A DNA stretch of 64,000 nt from Cryptomeria japonica (GCF_030272615.1 NC_081414.1:50995136-51059135), one strand, 5' to 3'; counted from the stretch's first letter, positions 23,620 to 36,086 are shown. Notes: generated by a model not told the origin, from the letters alone. Numbers and translations: made by a program.

Positions 23620-23629
23620 CCCCCCCTTA
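23620..23629 (-). other. Polypurine tract of copia-1
   Basis: On the minus strand AAGGGGGGG directly precedes the TG of the 3' LTR. Confidence 0.85.
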
Positions 23630-23888
23630 AGTGCAACTTAGGGGAATGAAGACTCAAGTCAACAATGCAAGATGGGTCCCGGCTACTAGGCCATGATAGG
23701 TACCCATGTACAATATGCAAATGCAAGCAAAACTATGCAATGCAATCTCTCACAAACGGAGAAAGGGAGAAAACCCAGTGGGAAAAAACTCCCCCCCAAA
23801 AGAGAGATATATGTACAAAAGGCTCTCAAAGAAGAAGGACAAAACCTCAAAGAGGAAAAAGTCCCCCCCATAAGAGAGGAAGGAGAAG

Positions 23889-26800
23889 TCAGCTGACCCC
23901 TCCTAATGACACATCCCGCACCCCCAAGAGAGCTCGCAACTGCTGGAACTTACTCTCGGTGAAAGGTTTGGTGAATATGTCAGCAACCTGCGCCGCTGTA
24001 GGACAATACTGCAAATCAATGACTTGCTCCTAGATGAGCTCGCAGATATAGTGCATATGAATCTCAATGTGTTTGGTCCGCTAGTGCTGGACCAGATTCT
24101 TCGAGATTGCAATAGCACTCTGATTGTCGCAATGTAGAACTGTCGGCCGTGGAGTGGTGAATCCAAACTCTGTGAGAATCTGCTGGAGCCAAATGGTCTC
24201 AGTTGCTGCGTTAACAGCACCTCGATACTCAGCATCAGTCGAAGAGAGAGCAATAGCATGTTGCTTCTTGCTCTGCCAACAAATGGGGCCCGAACCAAGC
24301 TGAAAACTATAACCAGAAGTAGACTTACGATCAACTAGATCGCCAACCCAATCGAAGTCTGTGTAACCAACCAAGCGAAGTCCTGTGCCTGCTGCATAGT
24401 GAATCCCATAGTGATGTGTACCCTGGATGTAATGAAGGATGTGTTTGGCGACTTTCCAATGAAGCTCATGTGGTGCCTGCATGAAGTGGGAAACCATGCC
24501 AATTGCAAATGAAATATCAAGGCGTGTATGAGTCAAGTAGATGAGACTACCCACAAGCTGATGATACAAAGTGGCATCAACTGATGGAGAAGAATAGTGA
24601 GTCTCAAGCTTGACTCCTGAAAGAAAGGGAGTCGAAGCAGGCTTACAATCAACCATATGAAAGCGCGCAAGTAGATCAAGAGCATACTTGGGCTGCGATA
24701 GTGTAATCCCGGAAGGTGACTGTGAAATCTCTATCCCAAGAAAGTAGTGCAAAAGACCCAAGTCAGTCATAGCAAATTTGTCATGCAAAGCAGATTTGAC
24801 CCTGCTAATGATGGATGAAGTACTCCCTGTAATGATCAAGTCATCAACATAGAGCACACGTATCAAGTGAGAGTCATCCTGTCGCAAAATGTAGACATTC
24901 GGATCAGAATGACACCTGGTGAACCCTGCGGAGAGAAGAAAGGAATCCATCTTGGCGTACCAAGCCCTGGGGGCCTGCTTAAGGCCATAGAGAGATTTCC
25001 TTAGTTTGCAAACCAAGGAAGTATCCTGGATGAAACCCTGTGGTTGCTCCATATAAATCTCCTCATCAAGATCACCATGAAGAAAAGCACTCTTCACATC
25101 CATCTGATGTACAACCCAACCATGAGCTACAACAATAACAAGTGTCAAACGAATGGAGTTCATCTTGGCTACGGGTGCAAAGGTCTCAGTATAGTCAACA
25201 CTTGCAACCTGCGAGAAACCTTTCGCAACAAGCCGAGCCTTATACTTATCCACACTACCATCCACTGCAAACTTGGTCCGATAGATCCACTTACATCGAA
25301 CCATCTTTCTCCCCTTAGGGAGATGGACTAGATCCCATGTGTTGTTCCTCATCAAGGAACTATACTCTTCCTCCATAGCTTGGTCCCATTCAGGAATCCT
25401 TGATGCTTCCCTAAATGTTTGTGGATTGGAAGCGGTAGCAATGAATGCATGTGGAAGATCCTGATGTTGTGATCGAGTTCTTCGTGTATCTGAAGGATCC
25501 CCAACAAGAGAACCCACGGACTCAAGTGTCTGTCGAGCCCAACGAGGTCTAGGTGGAGGTGGAGAACGAGACTCCTCAACTGCAAGTGGACCCTATGGAG
25601 GTGTAACCCTGCGAGTCGGAGTTGAGGGAGTCTCATCATCTGAATCACTAACATCACTATCCACAATGGAGGAAGGTGGAGGAGGTAGAGAGGCTAAGCT
25701 AGGAGAGCTTTCCTCAAAGTGAACACTCCTCTCAATGAATACCTCATGTGTCTCTGGATCCATCAATCTGTATGCCTTAACACCCTCAGGATATCCAACA
25801 AATATGCAAGGTCGACTCTGAGGTTCCAATGCCTTGCGTTTCTGCGGAGGAATGCGAGCCCATGCTAGACACCCAAAGACTCTGAAATGTCTCACAATCG
25901 GTTTCCTACCAGCCCAAGCTTCAAAAGGAGTAATACCTTGCAAAGCTTTGTGAGGAACCTGATTCTGGATGTGTGTGGCACAACTGATAGCCTCTGCCCA
26001 AAAGGTGGGATCAAGAGAACGTGCATGTATCATATAGCTAGCCATTTCTTTGAGAGTTCTATTCTTGCATTCTGCAACCCCATTCTGCTGTGGAGTGTAT
26101 GCAACAGAATGCGGAAGATCAATCCCCTCAAATGTACAAAAATCCTCAAGTCTTTTGTTCACATATTCCCTTCCATTATCTGTGCGAAGAATCTTGACCA
26201 CTTTCCCTGATTGCTTTTCCACACGAGTCTTGAAGTCCTGAAATCTGTCAAATACTTCACTCTTATGAATGAGAAAGTAGACCCAAGTGAAGCAGGAGTA
26301 GTCATCAATGAAGGTAAGAACATAGTGGGCCTTACTAAATGAAGGTGCTGGAAATGGACCTGCTACATCGTTGTGAACAAGTTGAAGAACTTCCAAAGCT
26401 CTCCAAGTTTTCCCTTTATCAAACTTCTCTTCGGGATGCTTGCCCATGGAACAACCTGAACATACACCCTCTGAAAAACTGATTCGAGGTAAACCTGTGA
26501 CCATGTCTTTAGTGCTTAGCTGCTGAAGATAGCGGTAGTTGAGGTGACCAAACTGCTCATGCCATAGCTTACTTTCTGAATTTGAATGAGTAAGCAAGGC
26601 CCTAGAAGGTGAACTTGGCACAAAGTGGGAGAATGAATAAAGCCTTGAGTTGTCATTGACTTGTCCCACTGCTACCAAGGCATCATCATCAAGTTCCTTT
26701 ACCACAACTGAATCTGGTGTAAACTCAACCTTTTTCCCATTCCCATAGTGAGTGATTTGGTAGATGGAAAGAAGGTTGGTAGACAAGTTAGGAACATAGA

Positions 26801-26999
26801 GAACATTTTCAAATGTTCCATCATCCATGTCAACTGAACCTGTCCCTTCAACCTCTACTTGTGTGTCATCACCTATGTAAATGTGAGGTACCTTAGATGG
26901 CTCCAATGAAGAAAACTGCTCCTTTGTAGAACCCATGTGATATGAGGCACCCAAGTCAAGTATCCATTGCTATGAAGAACCCGTTGTAGCCACAAATGC
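23889..26999 (-). pseudogene. copia-1 pol: protease, integrase, reverse transcriptase, RNase H
   Basis: Continues the gag frame without a shift. The protease active site reads Asp-Leu-Gly-Ala (about 26957-26946) where Asp-Ser-Gly-Ala is expected. The integrase has the His/Cys zinc region (about 26550-26440) and Asp, Asp and Glu in Leu-Val-His-Asn-Asp, Arg-Thr-Asp-Asn-Gly and Asn-Gly-Val-Ala-Glu blocks. The reverse transcriptase has the Tyr-Val-Asp-Asp box near 24848 and Phe-Leu-His-Gly-Asp-Leu upstream of it. The RNase H has Thr-Asp-x-Asp-Trp, Ser-Ser-Thr-Asp-Ala-Glu-Tyr and Cys-Asp-Asn-Gln-Ser-Ala blocks. In-frame TAG codons lie at 26970-26972, 25593-25595, 24081-24083 and 24030-24032; the terminal stop is TGA at 23889-23891. 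Nearly full length, but unlikely to be active as it stands. Confidence 0.93.
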
Positions 27000-27017
27000 T
27001 TGCCCTTTTCCCTTAGA

Positions 27018-27959
27018 CTATGAGGAAGTGGAAGGAGATGAATCCTTCTTTGTGTAGGCGGATGACAAGTTGATTTTGTTTTTCTTAAGAAGATTGGTTA
27101 ACTCATCAACTTGCTTTGCGTGGCATCGATGCTCATCATGACCATACTTCTTGCAATATGCACAAGTTGGTTTATCCTTCTTAGGTGGTGTCCCCTTCTT
27201 GGAAGAGGATGAAAAATCACCTTGTGATGGAGAGGATGATTGTCCTTTTTCCTGGTGTGGCTTAGACTTAGATTGCTTCTTCTTCTTGTTGGAATCTTTG
27301 CCTTGACTTCCTTGATTCCCTTGATTAGCTACCAAAGCCTTGGACTTTGAAGACTTGAGAAACCCCATGTTCAACAACTTAGATTGTTCCAATATTAACA
27401 TTTCTGTGAAAGCATCAAATGGAGGCATAACATAAGAACTCCCCACTATCAAACGATGAGTTTGGAAGTTAAACACAAATGCTGCATATTCTGGTGCAAG
27501 CTTGTCCAACAAGTTGAATATCAACTGAGCATCCTTTTTGTCAATTCCACAATTCTTAAGCTTTGCTCTTAGCTCATTTGCTTTGGTGACATAATCTTGG
27601 ATTGTATCAAAACTCTTGGGATCCAAGTTGGTGAGCTCATTGTCAATCTGATAGCCTCTGATTTCATCAACTTGTCCATACAATTTCTGAAACATATCCC
27701 AAGCCTCTTTGATTGTTTTACACTTCTCAATGTGAAAAATGAGGTCATCTAATACATACTTGCGTAAGGTTCCAAGAGCCATGCAATTCTTTGTGAGCCA
27801 TTCTAATTGAGCAATTGGATCAGCCTTAGGATCAGGTGGTACTGTTATTGTTCCATCTATGTATTGTGTGAGACCCTTGTCCATTAATTTACTCCATACT
27901 TTAATTTTCCATGATGCATAATTATGTGGAGTTAAAGGTGGAAATTTATTAGGACTCAT
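27018..27959 (-). pseudogene. copia-1 gag
   Basis: I start it at the ATG at 27957-27959 (Met-Ser-Pro-Asn-Lys-Phe-Pro-Pro-Leu); the frame is open 38 codons further upstream but that part has no gag character. The gag domain begins with Asn-Tyr-x-x-Trp-Lys and contains a Leu-Thr-Asn-Leu-Asp-Pro block. A Lys/Ser-rich linker precedes a perfect CX2CX4HX4C zinc knuckle at about 27124-27165. The frame ends in a TAG at 27018-27020, followed in frame by protease, with a second TAG 16 codons on. Copia elements normally make one Gag-Pol, so the stop is either decay or a readthrough signal. Gag packages element RNA in cytoplasmic particles. Confidence 0.9.
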
Positions 27960-30739
27960 TGCAACAAAAATGGAAAGAGCACAAAGAGAGGTATTGTATG
28001 CGGGAAAAGCGGGCCGATAGAACTCAAAATGTGAAAAATGGAGCTCTATGGAGCCTTGCTCACACACACACACATGACTTCTTGGTGCAAGCTATGGCGT
28101 AATGAAGTATCACTCAGCTTCCCAAGGTGGGTCCCATGGTTCTCTATCTTACAATGTCCCTCAAACCAATGTTTTTGCTCTCAGATCACTGAGCAAAATG
28201 GTTTAGGGATGGCAAATGTAAGAACGAGGGATGCTTTGATAGATTTTAAAATGAAATGCATCCTAAGCTATGCATGATTCTACAAATGCAATAAACTAGA
28301 TTATAAGATGACAAGATTAGTATGAATACCATCCTAACATGATATATTTAGTCTATGATTGAGCTAAATGATAAAGAAAGTATTCTAAACATGCATATTT
28401 AGACTAATTTCTATATAAAAAGAGGCTAAAATGATGAACATAAAATGGTATGAAAGCTTGAATGTATTTGAGCATAAGTATGATACTACAAACTTGGATT
28501 GATCTCTAAAAATGGAGGAATGAGAGCTCTATTTATAGCAAAAATAGGGCAATGGATGGTCAGGATTGAAAAGGTTGATCAAGGTTGAGTTTGAAAGTTG
28601 GGGATCTATGTTTGCAATTTGCACCAATGAAATGGTGACAAGTGTCAACATAGGGTTGGGTTGAGAGAAGGGGTTGGAGGCATTAAATGCCTGAGAAGAC
28701 CCTTGGGTTGGATGAAGGTTAAGTTAGGCAAAAAGTCTCTAACCATGTAAGAGGGTTGAATTAACCATTAATGGTTATGAAGACTTTGGGGATTTAAGTG
28801 GTTGAAGACTTGAAGCCTTTAATGGTTATCAAAGATTTTAAGGGTTTGAGAAGTGACTTCCCCTTGCTTAGGGATGTGACAAAGTTTAGAAGATGGGTTA
28901 GGCTAATTAGAAGCGATTAGAAGAGTCTAGAAGGGATTAGAAAGGGGTTTAGGAAGGCAAGTGGGAGATGTAGGAAAATGCAAGTGGATGGAGGGATAAT
29001 AGGATTTAATTGAAATAAAGTTAATTTAATTCAATTTGGTTGTAATTTGGGGAATTAAATAAATTAGATTTATTCAATTTAGGATAACTATTTAATTAAA
29101 TTTGAATTTAATTAAAAGTGGATAGGGGGGTTTAATTGAATAAAATGATTTATTCATTAAATGGGTATAGTGAATTTAATTTAAATAAATTGAGTAATTT
29201 ATTTATTTACATAGAGGAATGTGGGTAATTTAATTAAATTGGATTTAATTAAATAGAGAAATGAACATAAAATATTCATTTAGGAATATGGTCATTTTTA
29301 TACGTCTAGAGGTACAATCACACAAGACACCCCCCCAAATTCACTCAATCAAAGAACCCCCCCCAAATGTGATGATTTGACACTTTATAAGTAGTGCGTA
29401 TACAATGGGCCACTTGCAAAAAATGGCAAAGTGGACTTCTGATTACAATTTTACAACTGCCTCAATAAGGCCAAAAGAGTCTCAAACTGCAATTTACAAG
29501 TACCTAATAGGCCAAATAAGACCAATATCTGAAAGTACAATTTCCACTCAATCTCTGAAATCTGATCATAGATTATGAAAGTAGACGAAAAAATAAGCAC
29601 TTTAAAAAAAAGCAGCACTTGAAAAGGAGGTCATATGAGCTCAAACGAGGCCTTTGAAGTTGCAGAATTGAGGATTCGACAAGTACAGCTGAAAGAATCC
29701 AAAAATTCTGAAAAACCTATGCACCAAAATCAGAAAATAACCACACCACTACGAAGATCACGAAATTTTAGCCCATTTCAAAAAAAATTGCACCAAAAAA
29801 GGAGCAAAAATGAGCAAGATATGGCCTTTCAAAGTTGGATTGCAAAACTGAAAAGCCCAATGGAGAGGGGTCAATTTTTTTTCAAAAAATGCTGATGTGG
29901 TGCTGACATCAGCAATTCACTGTGTTAAATTTGATGGTCGTATGACCGTCGCAAAAACTTTGCCTCCTTGTTGACTGGGCGTCCGTACTGTACGGACTGC
30001 TGATTGGGCATGTGACTGGGCAGGTCTCCTGACAGAGCGTACGGATCTGATGTGGTTGACAGAATGTACGGTTTTAGCCCGCGGGCTAGTGGCCACTTGC
30101 CACGTGGCGGACGTGGGGCCGCCTATCTTTGGTGGTCGCTGGCGGAGGAAGCGGCCAGAGCCGAGGGAAGTCAGTGGCGGCGTGCAGAGACCGGCGGGCG
30201 AGCGATCGCTGAGCGGCGGGGAGACTTGGGCACCGGCGGGGAGAATAGGTGCTGAGCGGCGGGGAGACCTGGGCGCTCGGGCGGCGGCGGGCGAGCGGTC
30301 GCTGAGCGGCGAGTGATGTGACTCGGCGGGTACCGGCGCCGGAGGACGAAACGACCGGCGGCGCCTGCGACAACTGCGACACGCAGGTACGGGGTACGGG
30401 GGGGGTCTGCGGACCCCCCAAAAACCAGCAAAAAAAACTTTTTTTTTTTGATTTTTTTTAATTCGCCTTTGATTTTTTTTTTTTCGAAATTTTTGATAAA
30501 TAAATTTTTTTTTTTGAAAAAAAATTTCGAAATCCGTACGATAATAGCCAAAATGGGGAAAAAATTTTTTCTCACCAAAATAGGTCGACTTTATAGTCGA
30601 AATTTATGGAAAGGGCCTCTCGGATTCAACAGTGATGTCCAAATCGCTGTATGACGCCCCCCAAAAAATGAAGATCCCCAAATCCGAAAATAGAAGCCTT
30701 CCACGATGTCTCCAAAAACCGATCAATGAAGCCCCAATA
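27960..30739 (-). other. Long 5' leader of copia-1
   Basis: 2.8 kb between primer site and gag. Near the primer site (30040-30400) it is very GC-rich, with repeated GAGCGGCGGGGAGAC units and upstream AUGs. The middle holds T/A homopolymers, and about 28980-29280 is AT-rich. Copia-2 has a similar GC-rich block but a leader of only about 1.2 kb, so 1.5 kb or more has been added here. At about 29333, on the minus strand, a G-run is followed by TGTCTTGTG, which looks like a polypurine tract/LTR border, so a nested LTR remnant is possible. No gene is supported. Confidence 0.6.
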
Positions 30740-30751
30740 GCTCTGATACCA
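30740..30751 (-). other. Primer binding site of copia-1
   Basis: On the minus strand TGGTATCAGAGC follows the LTR's final CA with no spacer. It is the full complement of the 3' end of initiator methionine tRNA. Confidence 0.95.
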
Positions 30752-31199
30752 TGTAGGATTTTGCCAAGATCAAGGGCACAATGAAAAGCATAAAAGAGAC
30801 AATAGAATGACAAGAACAAACTGTATTCTCATCAATATGCAAAATGATCAACTGGATTAACCAATACAATGAATAGAGGCCTGCTTATATAGGCAAGGCC
30901 ATATGGATGTATGAGCACACAAATATGACATGTGGCTCAATGAGAAACAAGGGTAGGTAAGAAATGCTAAGGGTAGGTAGGAGAAATAATATAATATTCC
31001 ACAAGAGGTGGATGACCCACCGAATGTGGAGTGTAACAGCAAAATAAGACCACAAAAGGTGGAATTTCTCCTACAACCTCTATCCCTATGTGCACACTTC
31101 CCTAAGTGTCTCAAATCCAAATTACGAAGAGATGCATTATCCTAAGTTAACTTAAGTAAGTGTAATAATATCCAAAATGAATATTTATTTACACCAACA
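30752..31199 (-). repeat. 5' LTR of copia-1
   Basis: 448 bp, same length as the 3' LTR, eight differences counted by eye. Holds the element's promoter by analogy with other LTRs. Confidence 0.95.
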
Positions 31200-31204
31200 C
31201 TTTT
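31200..31204. repeat. Target site duplication of copia-1, right copy
   Basis: CTTTT, identical to 23167-23171. Confidence 0.9.
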
Positions 31205-31609
31205 CCTTTGGGGTTTTATTTGTACAAGGATGACACCCATGTTTGTTGCTTTTATTAATAAAAAATATCCACATGAATGACTACAAATGTAGCATCACCA
31301 TATAAAGCATGGGTAGAATAAAGATGAGACGGAAAGGATTGATAATAATGGTTTATAGCTATAATAGAAGGGTAGTTATGGCATATGTATCAAAATGAAG
31401 GTAGATATAAATAGGATATGACTAAATTTCTAGGAATTCCATAGTGGAGCTTTCTCATGACTCATCCATTGTGCCACTACATTTGTCACTAAAGCAATTT
31501 TATTTCATTGTGAACAAAATGGGATTGCCCTCTTCCCAATTTAATGTTTTTAAAAGTTAAGTAAAAGATGCACTGTGTTTGTGTATTTCATGGAAACAAA
31601 GATTGTGAA
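31205..31609. other. No gene recognised
   Basis: Continues the sequence interrupted by copia-1 (LINE-like on the left side), then AT-rich DNA without motifs. Confidence 0.4.
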
Positions 31610-32305
31610 ATAGTAATTATTTTTGTCAACGATAATATAGTTGTTAGAATATGTCTAGTTGTGAACTTAAATGGCTCCAAATTAAAGTCATGGTAGCATA
31701 ATTTTTGGATCAACAATGTGCTTGACCACATTATATTTGTTAATTTGATGGTTGAAATTGTAGTTGAAGTGAATGGTAGTGGCAATTGGATTGCATAAAT
31801 AATGCACTATTGTAATAATCGAGAGAGTGATTGTAGATGACTTACATTCTTGCTAGACTTTTTTTTGCATCAAAGCAATAATGTGATATTAGATAACAAT
31901 GCACTATCTCAATAAGTGTGAATCAATTTTTGTGAAAATATTGAAGTATATTTAATGTATGATTATATTTAGTTAAGTCTTTTTTTTTTTTTTCAAAAAA
32001 TCAATATTTAAAATAAATAATACAATTTTATAAAGGATAATTTTTGAAGGCATAATTAATTTATGATACGAGTGTTCAATATTATGTAAGTAACAAAAAA
32101 AAAGAAGAAGTTAAAATCTGAGTCTAAAATTAATGTTTGAATAAGAGTTACTTATTGATATAGTTTAAACTTTATCACATGAATTTGATGCATTGATAAT
32201 ATTATAAAATTTAAATAATAATTTCATTTATGTACTAACTATTGCCAACATGAATGAATAGAAAAACAAACAAATATTTCAAGATGTGAGATGAAATAAA
32301 AATAA
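31610..32305. repeat. Host-sequence duplication flanking gypsy-2, copy A
   Basis: About 700 bp of AT-rich sequence that recurs in the same orientation at 39430-40010, with many substitutions and indels. Shared landmarks include GTTAGAATATGTCTA, CTCCAAATTAAAGTCATG and TTTTGGATCAACAATGTG. The two copies bracket the gypsy-2 element. Confidence 0.8.
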
Positions 32306-32432
32306 ATATATTTTTCTTCCTTGAGGAATGAATAACCTCTGGGTAAATAACAACTATTTTTCTTCTCCTTATGCTCCCTTTCATCCTAATAATATATCAT
32401 AGAGTGTGCTCAAAATGTGGATAGTAAAAAAC

Positions 32433-33772
32433 TGAAAGATCCCCAACTAAAGTCCGATCTGAATTTGCTGATAGTTTCAATTCTTAATCTTTGACCAACG
32501 ATGAGGATGATTGGATTTTGTTTGGTTTTTGAATTGTTTCTAATTTTTTGTGTTTTTTAATGCCTTGTATGGAGATGTACGCAAGAAATGCATTGAAAGA
32601 ATTGACTGAAATAGAATTGAATATTCTGAAAACTTTTTAACAACAACTACAGAAACAAATTTTGGAAGCTTTATTGACAATTTGCAAAATAATGGCTTCC
32701 AATGCAATTCAACTCCTCCAATGAGGTTTATTCACCATAGTAATAATTATCTAAAACACTTTGATGATCAGACAGGAGATCTGAAGCATATTCCAAAAAC
32801 TTGCCAGGAGACTCCATCTAGATTGCTTCCAAATCCCTCATAATTTGTTGATTGCTTCCAAATGTGCTGAGATTTGTCCAAATTGATTGCCAAATTATCT
32901 TAGCTATGCCGTGACGATGATTTTACCAACAATTACTGCTTCAAAAACCCTCCCAATTATTTATTTGAATCTCCAAGCAACTAAGGATGGTACGACTGCC
33001 CTAGGGAGAGGTACGACTATCCAAAAATGTTTCCTATCTGCTGGAAAGTGCCAATAAACCGCCTAGATCTGAGCCTCAACCTCTGAAATTGCAGAAAGAT
33101 CACACAAACCCTCCGAAAATGGTTCTCTAGACCCGATTTGAAGGTTTCCTTGAGTGCTGACTTGATAGAAATAGCTGGGGTTTCGTCCAACCTGCCCAAA
33201 ATTGAAGGATTTCGTCTCCAAACCTATTGTACCTTCTATGGCAGCAAATTACAGAGCAAAATAATAAAATCTCCAAAAACATAATGCCAAAGAATTTCAC
33301 GCACAAGCCCTTATGTCTCCCAATTGCCCTAATTCGAACCCTCATAGCATATTTTGAGATCCCAATGGAATCTTAATTCCTCCAAGGGTACATACAACAT
33401 GAGGGGTCCATTAGATATTAAACTGGGGCCACTTTTTAATAATTTGATGCTTAGGAATATGTGCCATGGGGTATTATTCATAAAGTGTTATTAAAACACC
33501 TTTAAGTTAACTTTTTTCTTCTTTAGAAAAAGTATCTTTAATAACTTTATATTATAAAGTTACTTTTATTAAAATTTTCTATTAATAGAAAAAAGTAACT
33601 TATAACCTCTTCTAAGCTTTATTGAATAATTTCCCACCAAGCTCTAAAATTGGCTAAGTACAACTCCTCCCGGTGGACCAAACATCTCCTAACCCCATCA
33701 TTTGTCTGTGGAGATGACTAACAGACAAATCTAGGATTCTTGAGATATCACTAGAAAAATGGGGACATTACA
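32433..33772 (-). repeat. 3' LTR of gypsy-2
   Basis: 1,340 bp. On the minus strand it begins TGTAATGTCCCC and ends GATCTTTCA. Compared with the 5' LTR it lacks a segment of about 62 bp (present at about 38270-38332), with a short TTATT repeat at the break, which suggests a deletion here. Confidence 0.85.
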
Positions 33773-33785
33773 GTCCTCCCTTTGC
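33773..33785 (-). other. Polypurine tract of gypsy-2
   Basis: On the minus strand GCAAAGGGAGGAC stands directly before the LTR's TGTAATG. Confidence 0.75.
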
Positions 33786-33986
33786 AGGATTGCTTGCCCT
33801 CAAGCAACATCAAGCAAATTGCTGCTCCACTCTGATAGAATTTACCAAGCAAATCAATTTCTGGATCCCATACAAAGATAAAGAACCCGCTGAAGATGCT
33901 GAAGTAAGAGAATATGACATCACATAAGTTATCAAACATACTGTCAAACTAATACCAATCCATGTAATACACCCTTGACTCTATCT

Positions 33987-36081
33987 CTATCTCCAAAATA
34001 CATTCGTGAACACTACCAAACTACTGAAAAACTGGTGTACACCCTGCCGAATCCACAAGTGCCAAACGGTCCTTACCAGGACAGTCACTAATCCCTCCAA
34101 AACCAAGGAAGAGGTAATTGATGTCATGTGAAGTGGAGTCGGTGACCAATCCACAGTTGAGTGATGGATACCTTCCACTATCATCAAAGGAACCTCTTGA
34201 GTAGCCGACATACTAAAAGTATCATCAATCACAACTTCAATCTCATTAAAGGAGCAATCAACAACTGAATTTTCAGAATTAGACAAATCTTGTCCATCAT
34301 TCAATATAGGATAGTGAAGGTCATGAATATGTAGGAGATTTTTTTTAGCTTGTTGGGCTATCAATTTGGCATGTCGTGCTCTTACCAACCAATCCTCATT
34401 CAACCTCTGAGATTGTTCTATATCAGCTGTTCCAAAGTGCACAAAATCTAATTTACTACATAATACACTAATATTAGCTTCCAACCAGCATGCTGTCATT
34501 CTTTTAGGCTTGCCATCCGTTTTAGCTCTCAATACCACTTCCTTCCCATCCACTAAGAACTCTAACTGCATCTTATGATAATCAAATGTGTACTTACCAA
34601 TGGATTGTAGCCACTGCATACCAAGAACCACATCATATTGCTCTATCGGTATCACATAGAAATCATCAGTCAAGAGATAAGTTCCCAACTGAAGGTTACA
34701 TTGAGGAACTCTCATAGTGCAACTCAAGGTATTACCACTTGCAGCTGTCACTCTAAATCCTGCAAATTTCTCATCCTGTAATCCAAATTTCTCTACAGTC
34801 TGCTCACTAAGGAAGTCGTAAGTAGCACCAGTATCTACCAAGCAATCCATTGGCTGCCCCCTACGAGTTCCTTTCAATCGAAAGGGGTAATACCAAGGTA
34901 CTCCGGACAATGAGGCAATCGTAATGTTGGTAGTAGCCAATGCATCCTCATCACCTGTATCCTGCATGTGCTCATCCCCACCATAAGAAAAAACCTCTAT
35001 AAGATGTGCCTTGCCTTTTCCAAGGCATCTATGACCTGGTTCCCATGGCTCCTTGCATGGGAAACACAATTTCTCCCTCCTTAATTTGTTCTGTGATTCA
35101 TGATCCATCTTAAGAAGAGGTGGTGCATTGGGTAACTGTGAAGATGAACTCTGAGAAGGTTTAGAACCTTCAGAAGATTTCCTGTTTTGCTGAGATGTAG
35201 AAGGTGGAGGTGTGGTGTCCAAGTCCAAGATAAGCTGTATAGCCTCCTGCAAAGTCTTAGGCTTTAAAGCCTTATATCTCTCATGAAGTCCCTCTATGAA
35301 GAGCATAACTACCCTCCTATTAGGCATCTCCGGTACCATCACTGCTATACGCTAAAATTCATTAATATATGTATCCACATGACTCGACTATTTCAGGAGT
35401 GCTAAATCCCTGTAATAAAGTTCCACATCTTTCCTGTCAAATTTGAAAATCAGCCTTTCTGTGAACTCTGTGTATGAATGAATGAGAGTGTGATTTTGCA
35501 TAACCAATCCATGGTGCCATCAGTCATATGCGACACCCTCCAAATGTAGGACAACAATTTGAATGGCCTCATTTTTAGCCATGGGTTTCAAGGAGAGGTA
35601 TATATCTAGCTTGTGAACCCACGCTCGTGCACTAGTGGAACCACTGCCATCAAAAGTGGATAAAATCAGCTTGTCTATAGCCTTCTTCAAATCATTATTC
35701 CACTGTTGTCTAGGTCCCCTGTCATTCTGTCGCTTCATGGAATCAGGATGCTACATACAATATTGATGCAACAGGAATGCATCTCTAACATGTGCTGGTA
35801 GACGTGCCCACTCATCGCTGGCAGCCATAACTGTGTCCTGGAAGGTGATTCCATTCTAAGGTTGAACCAATAGTGGGACATCTCTAGGAGTGAACCATGG
35901 GAGCATAGGCCTATCCGCTGTCCTAGTATGGGCCCTATCCCTCCGTGGTGAGATGGATGCATTACTCAGGGAAGATGGAATTCTAATGCTACCCCTACTT
36001 CCTACAACTAATACTGTCATGCTATGGCTCCTATGCCTTCCCCTATTATTTCCCAAATCCATTATGTCAAGTGTGTCCTGT
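33987..36081 (-). pseudogene. gypsy-2 gag (main part) and aspartic protease
   Basis: One frame from 36110 to 33987. It holds retrotransposon-gag sequence (Leu-Ser-Thr-Phe-Asp-Gly-Ser-Gly, Ala-Trp-Val-His-Lys-Leu), a Cys-x2-Cys...Gly-His-x-Cys zinc motif near 35065-35030, then a retropepsin with Cys-Leu-Val-Asp-Thr-Gly-Ala near 34845-34825 and Asp-Val-Val-Leu-Gly-Met-x-Trp-Leu near 34640. About 200 residues of unassigned C-terminal sequence follow and no RT. In-frame stops before the long frame at 35342 are four TAG and one TGA, with no frameshift. The N-terminal part of gag lies beyond the nested solo LTR at 37755-37980. Confidence 0.85.
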
Positions 36082-36086
36082 AACCT
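36082..36086. repeat. Target site duplication of the nested solo LTR, left copy
   Basis: AACCT, identical to 37755-37759. Removing the insertion and one AACCT restores the gypsy-2 gag frame. Confidence 0.9.

Larger units (their letters stand above)
23172..31199 (-). mobile_element. Complete Ty1/copia element (copia-1)
   Basis: An 8,028-bp minus-strand element. The LTRs are both 448 bp and differ at eight positions by my count (about 98% identical). The 5-bp target duplication CTTTT is exact (23167-23171 and 31200-31204). A perfect primer binding site, a polypurine tract, and gag-protease-integrase-RT-RNase H all lie in one frame. The coding region carries five in-frame TAG codons but no frameshift. 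A very long leader (2.8 kb) separates the primer site from gag. The low LTR divergence marks it as the youngest insertion here. Confidence 0.95.

Noticed and set aside
27018-27020. Reassigned TAG codon or obligate readthrough in the host
   Set aside because: The GH36 gene and other conserved proteins read with the standard code, and methylation-driven mutation explains TAG excess more simply.
30050-30578. Open frames of 60-135 codons across the GC-rich copia-1 leader
   Set aside because: Stops are rare in GC-rich DNA; the products are Arg/Gly/Pro low-complexity without motifs, and the block has a counterpart as non-coding leader in copia-2.
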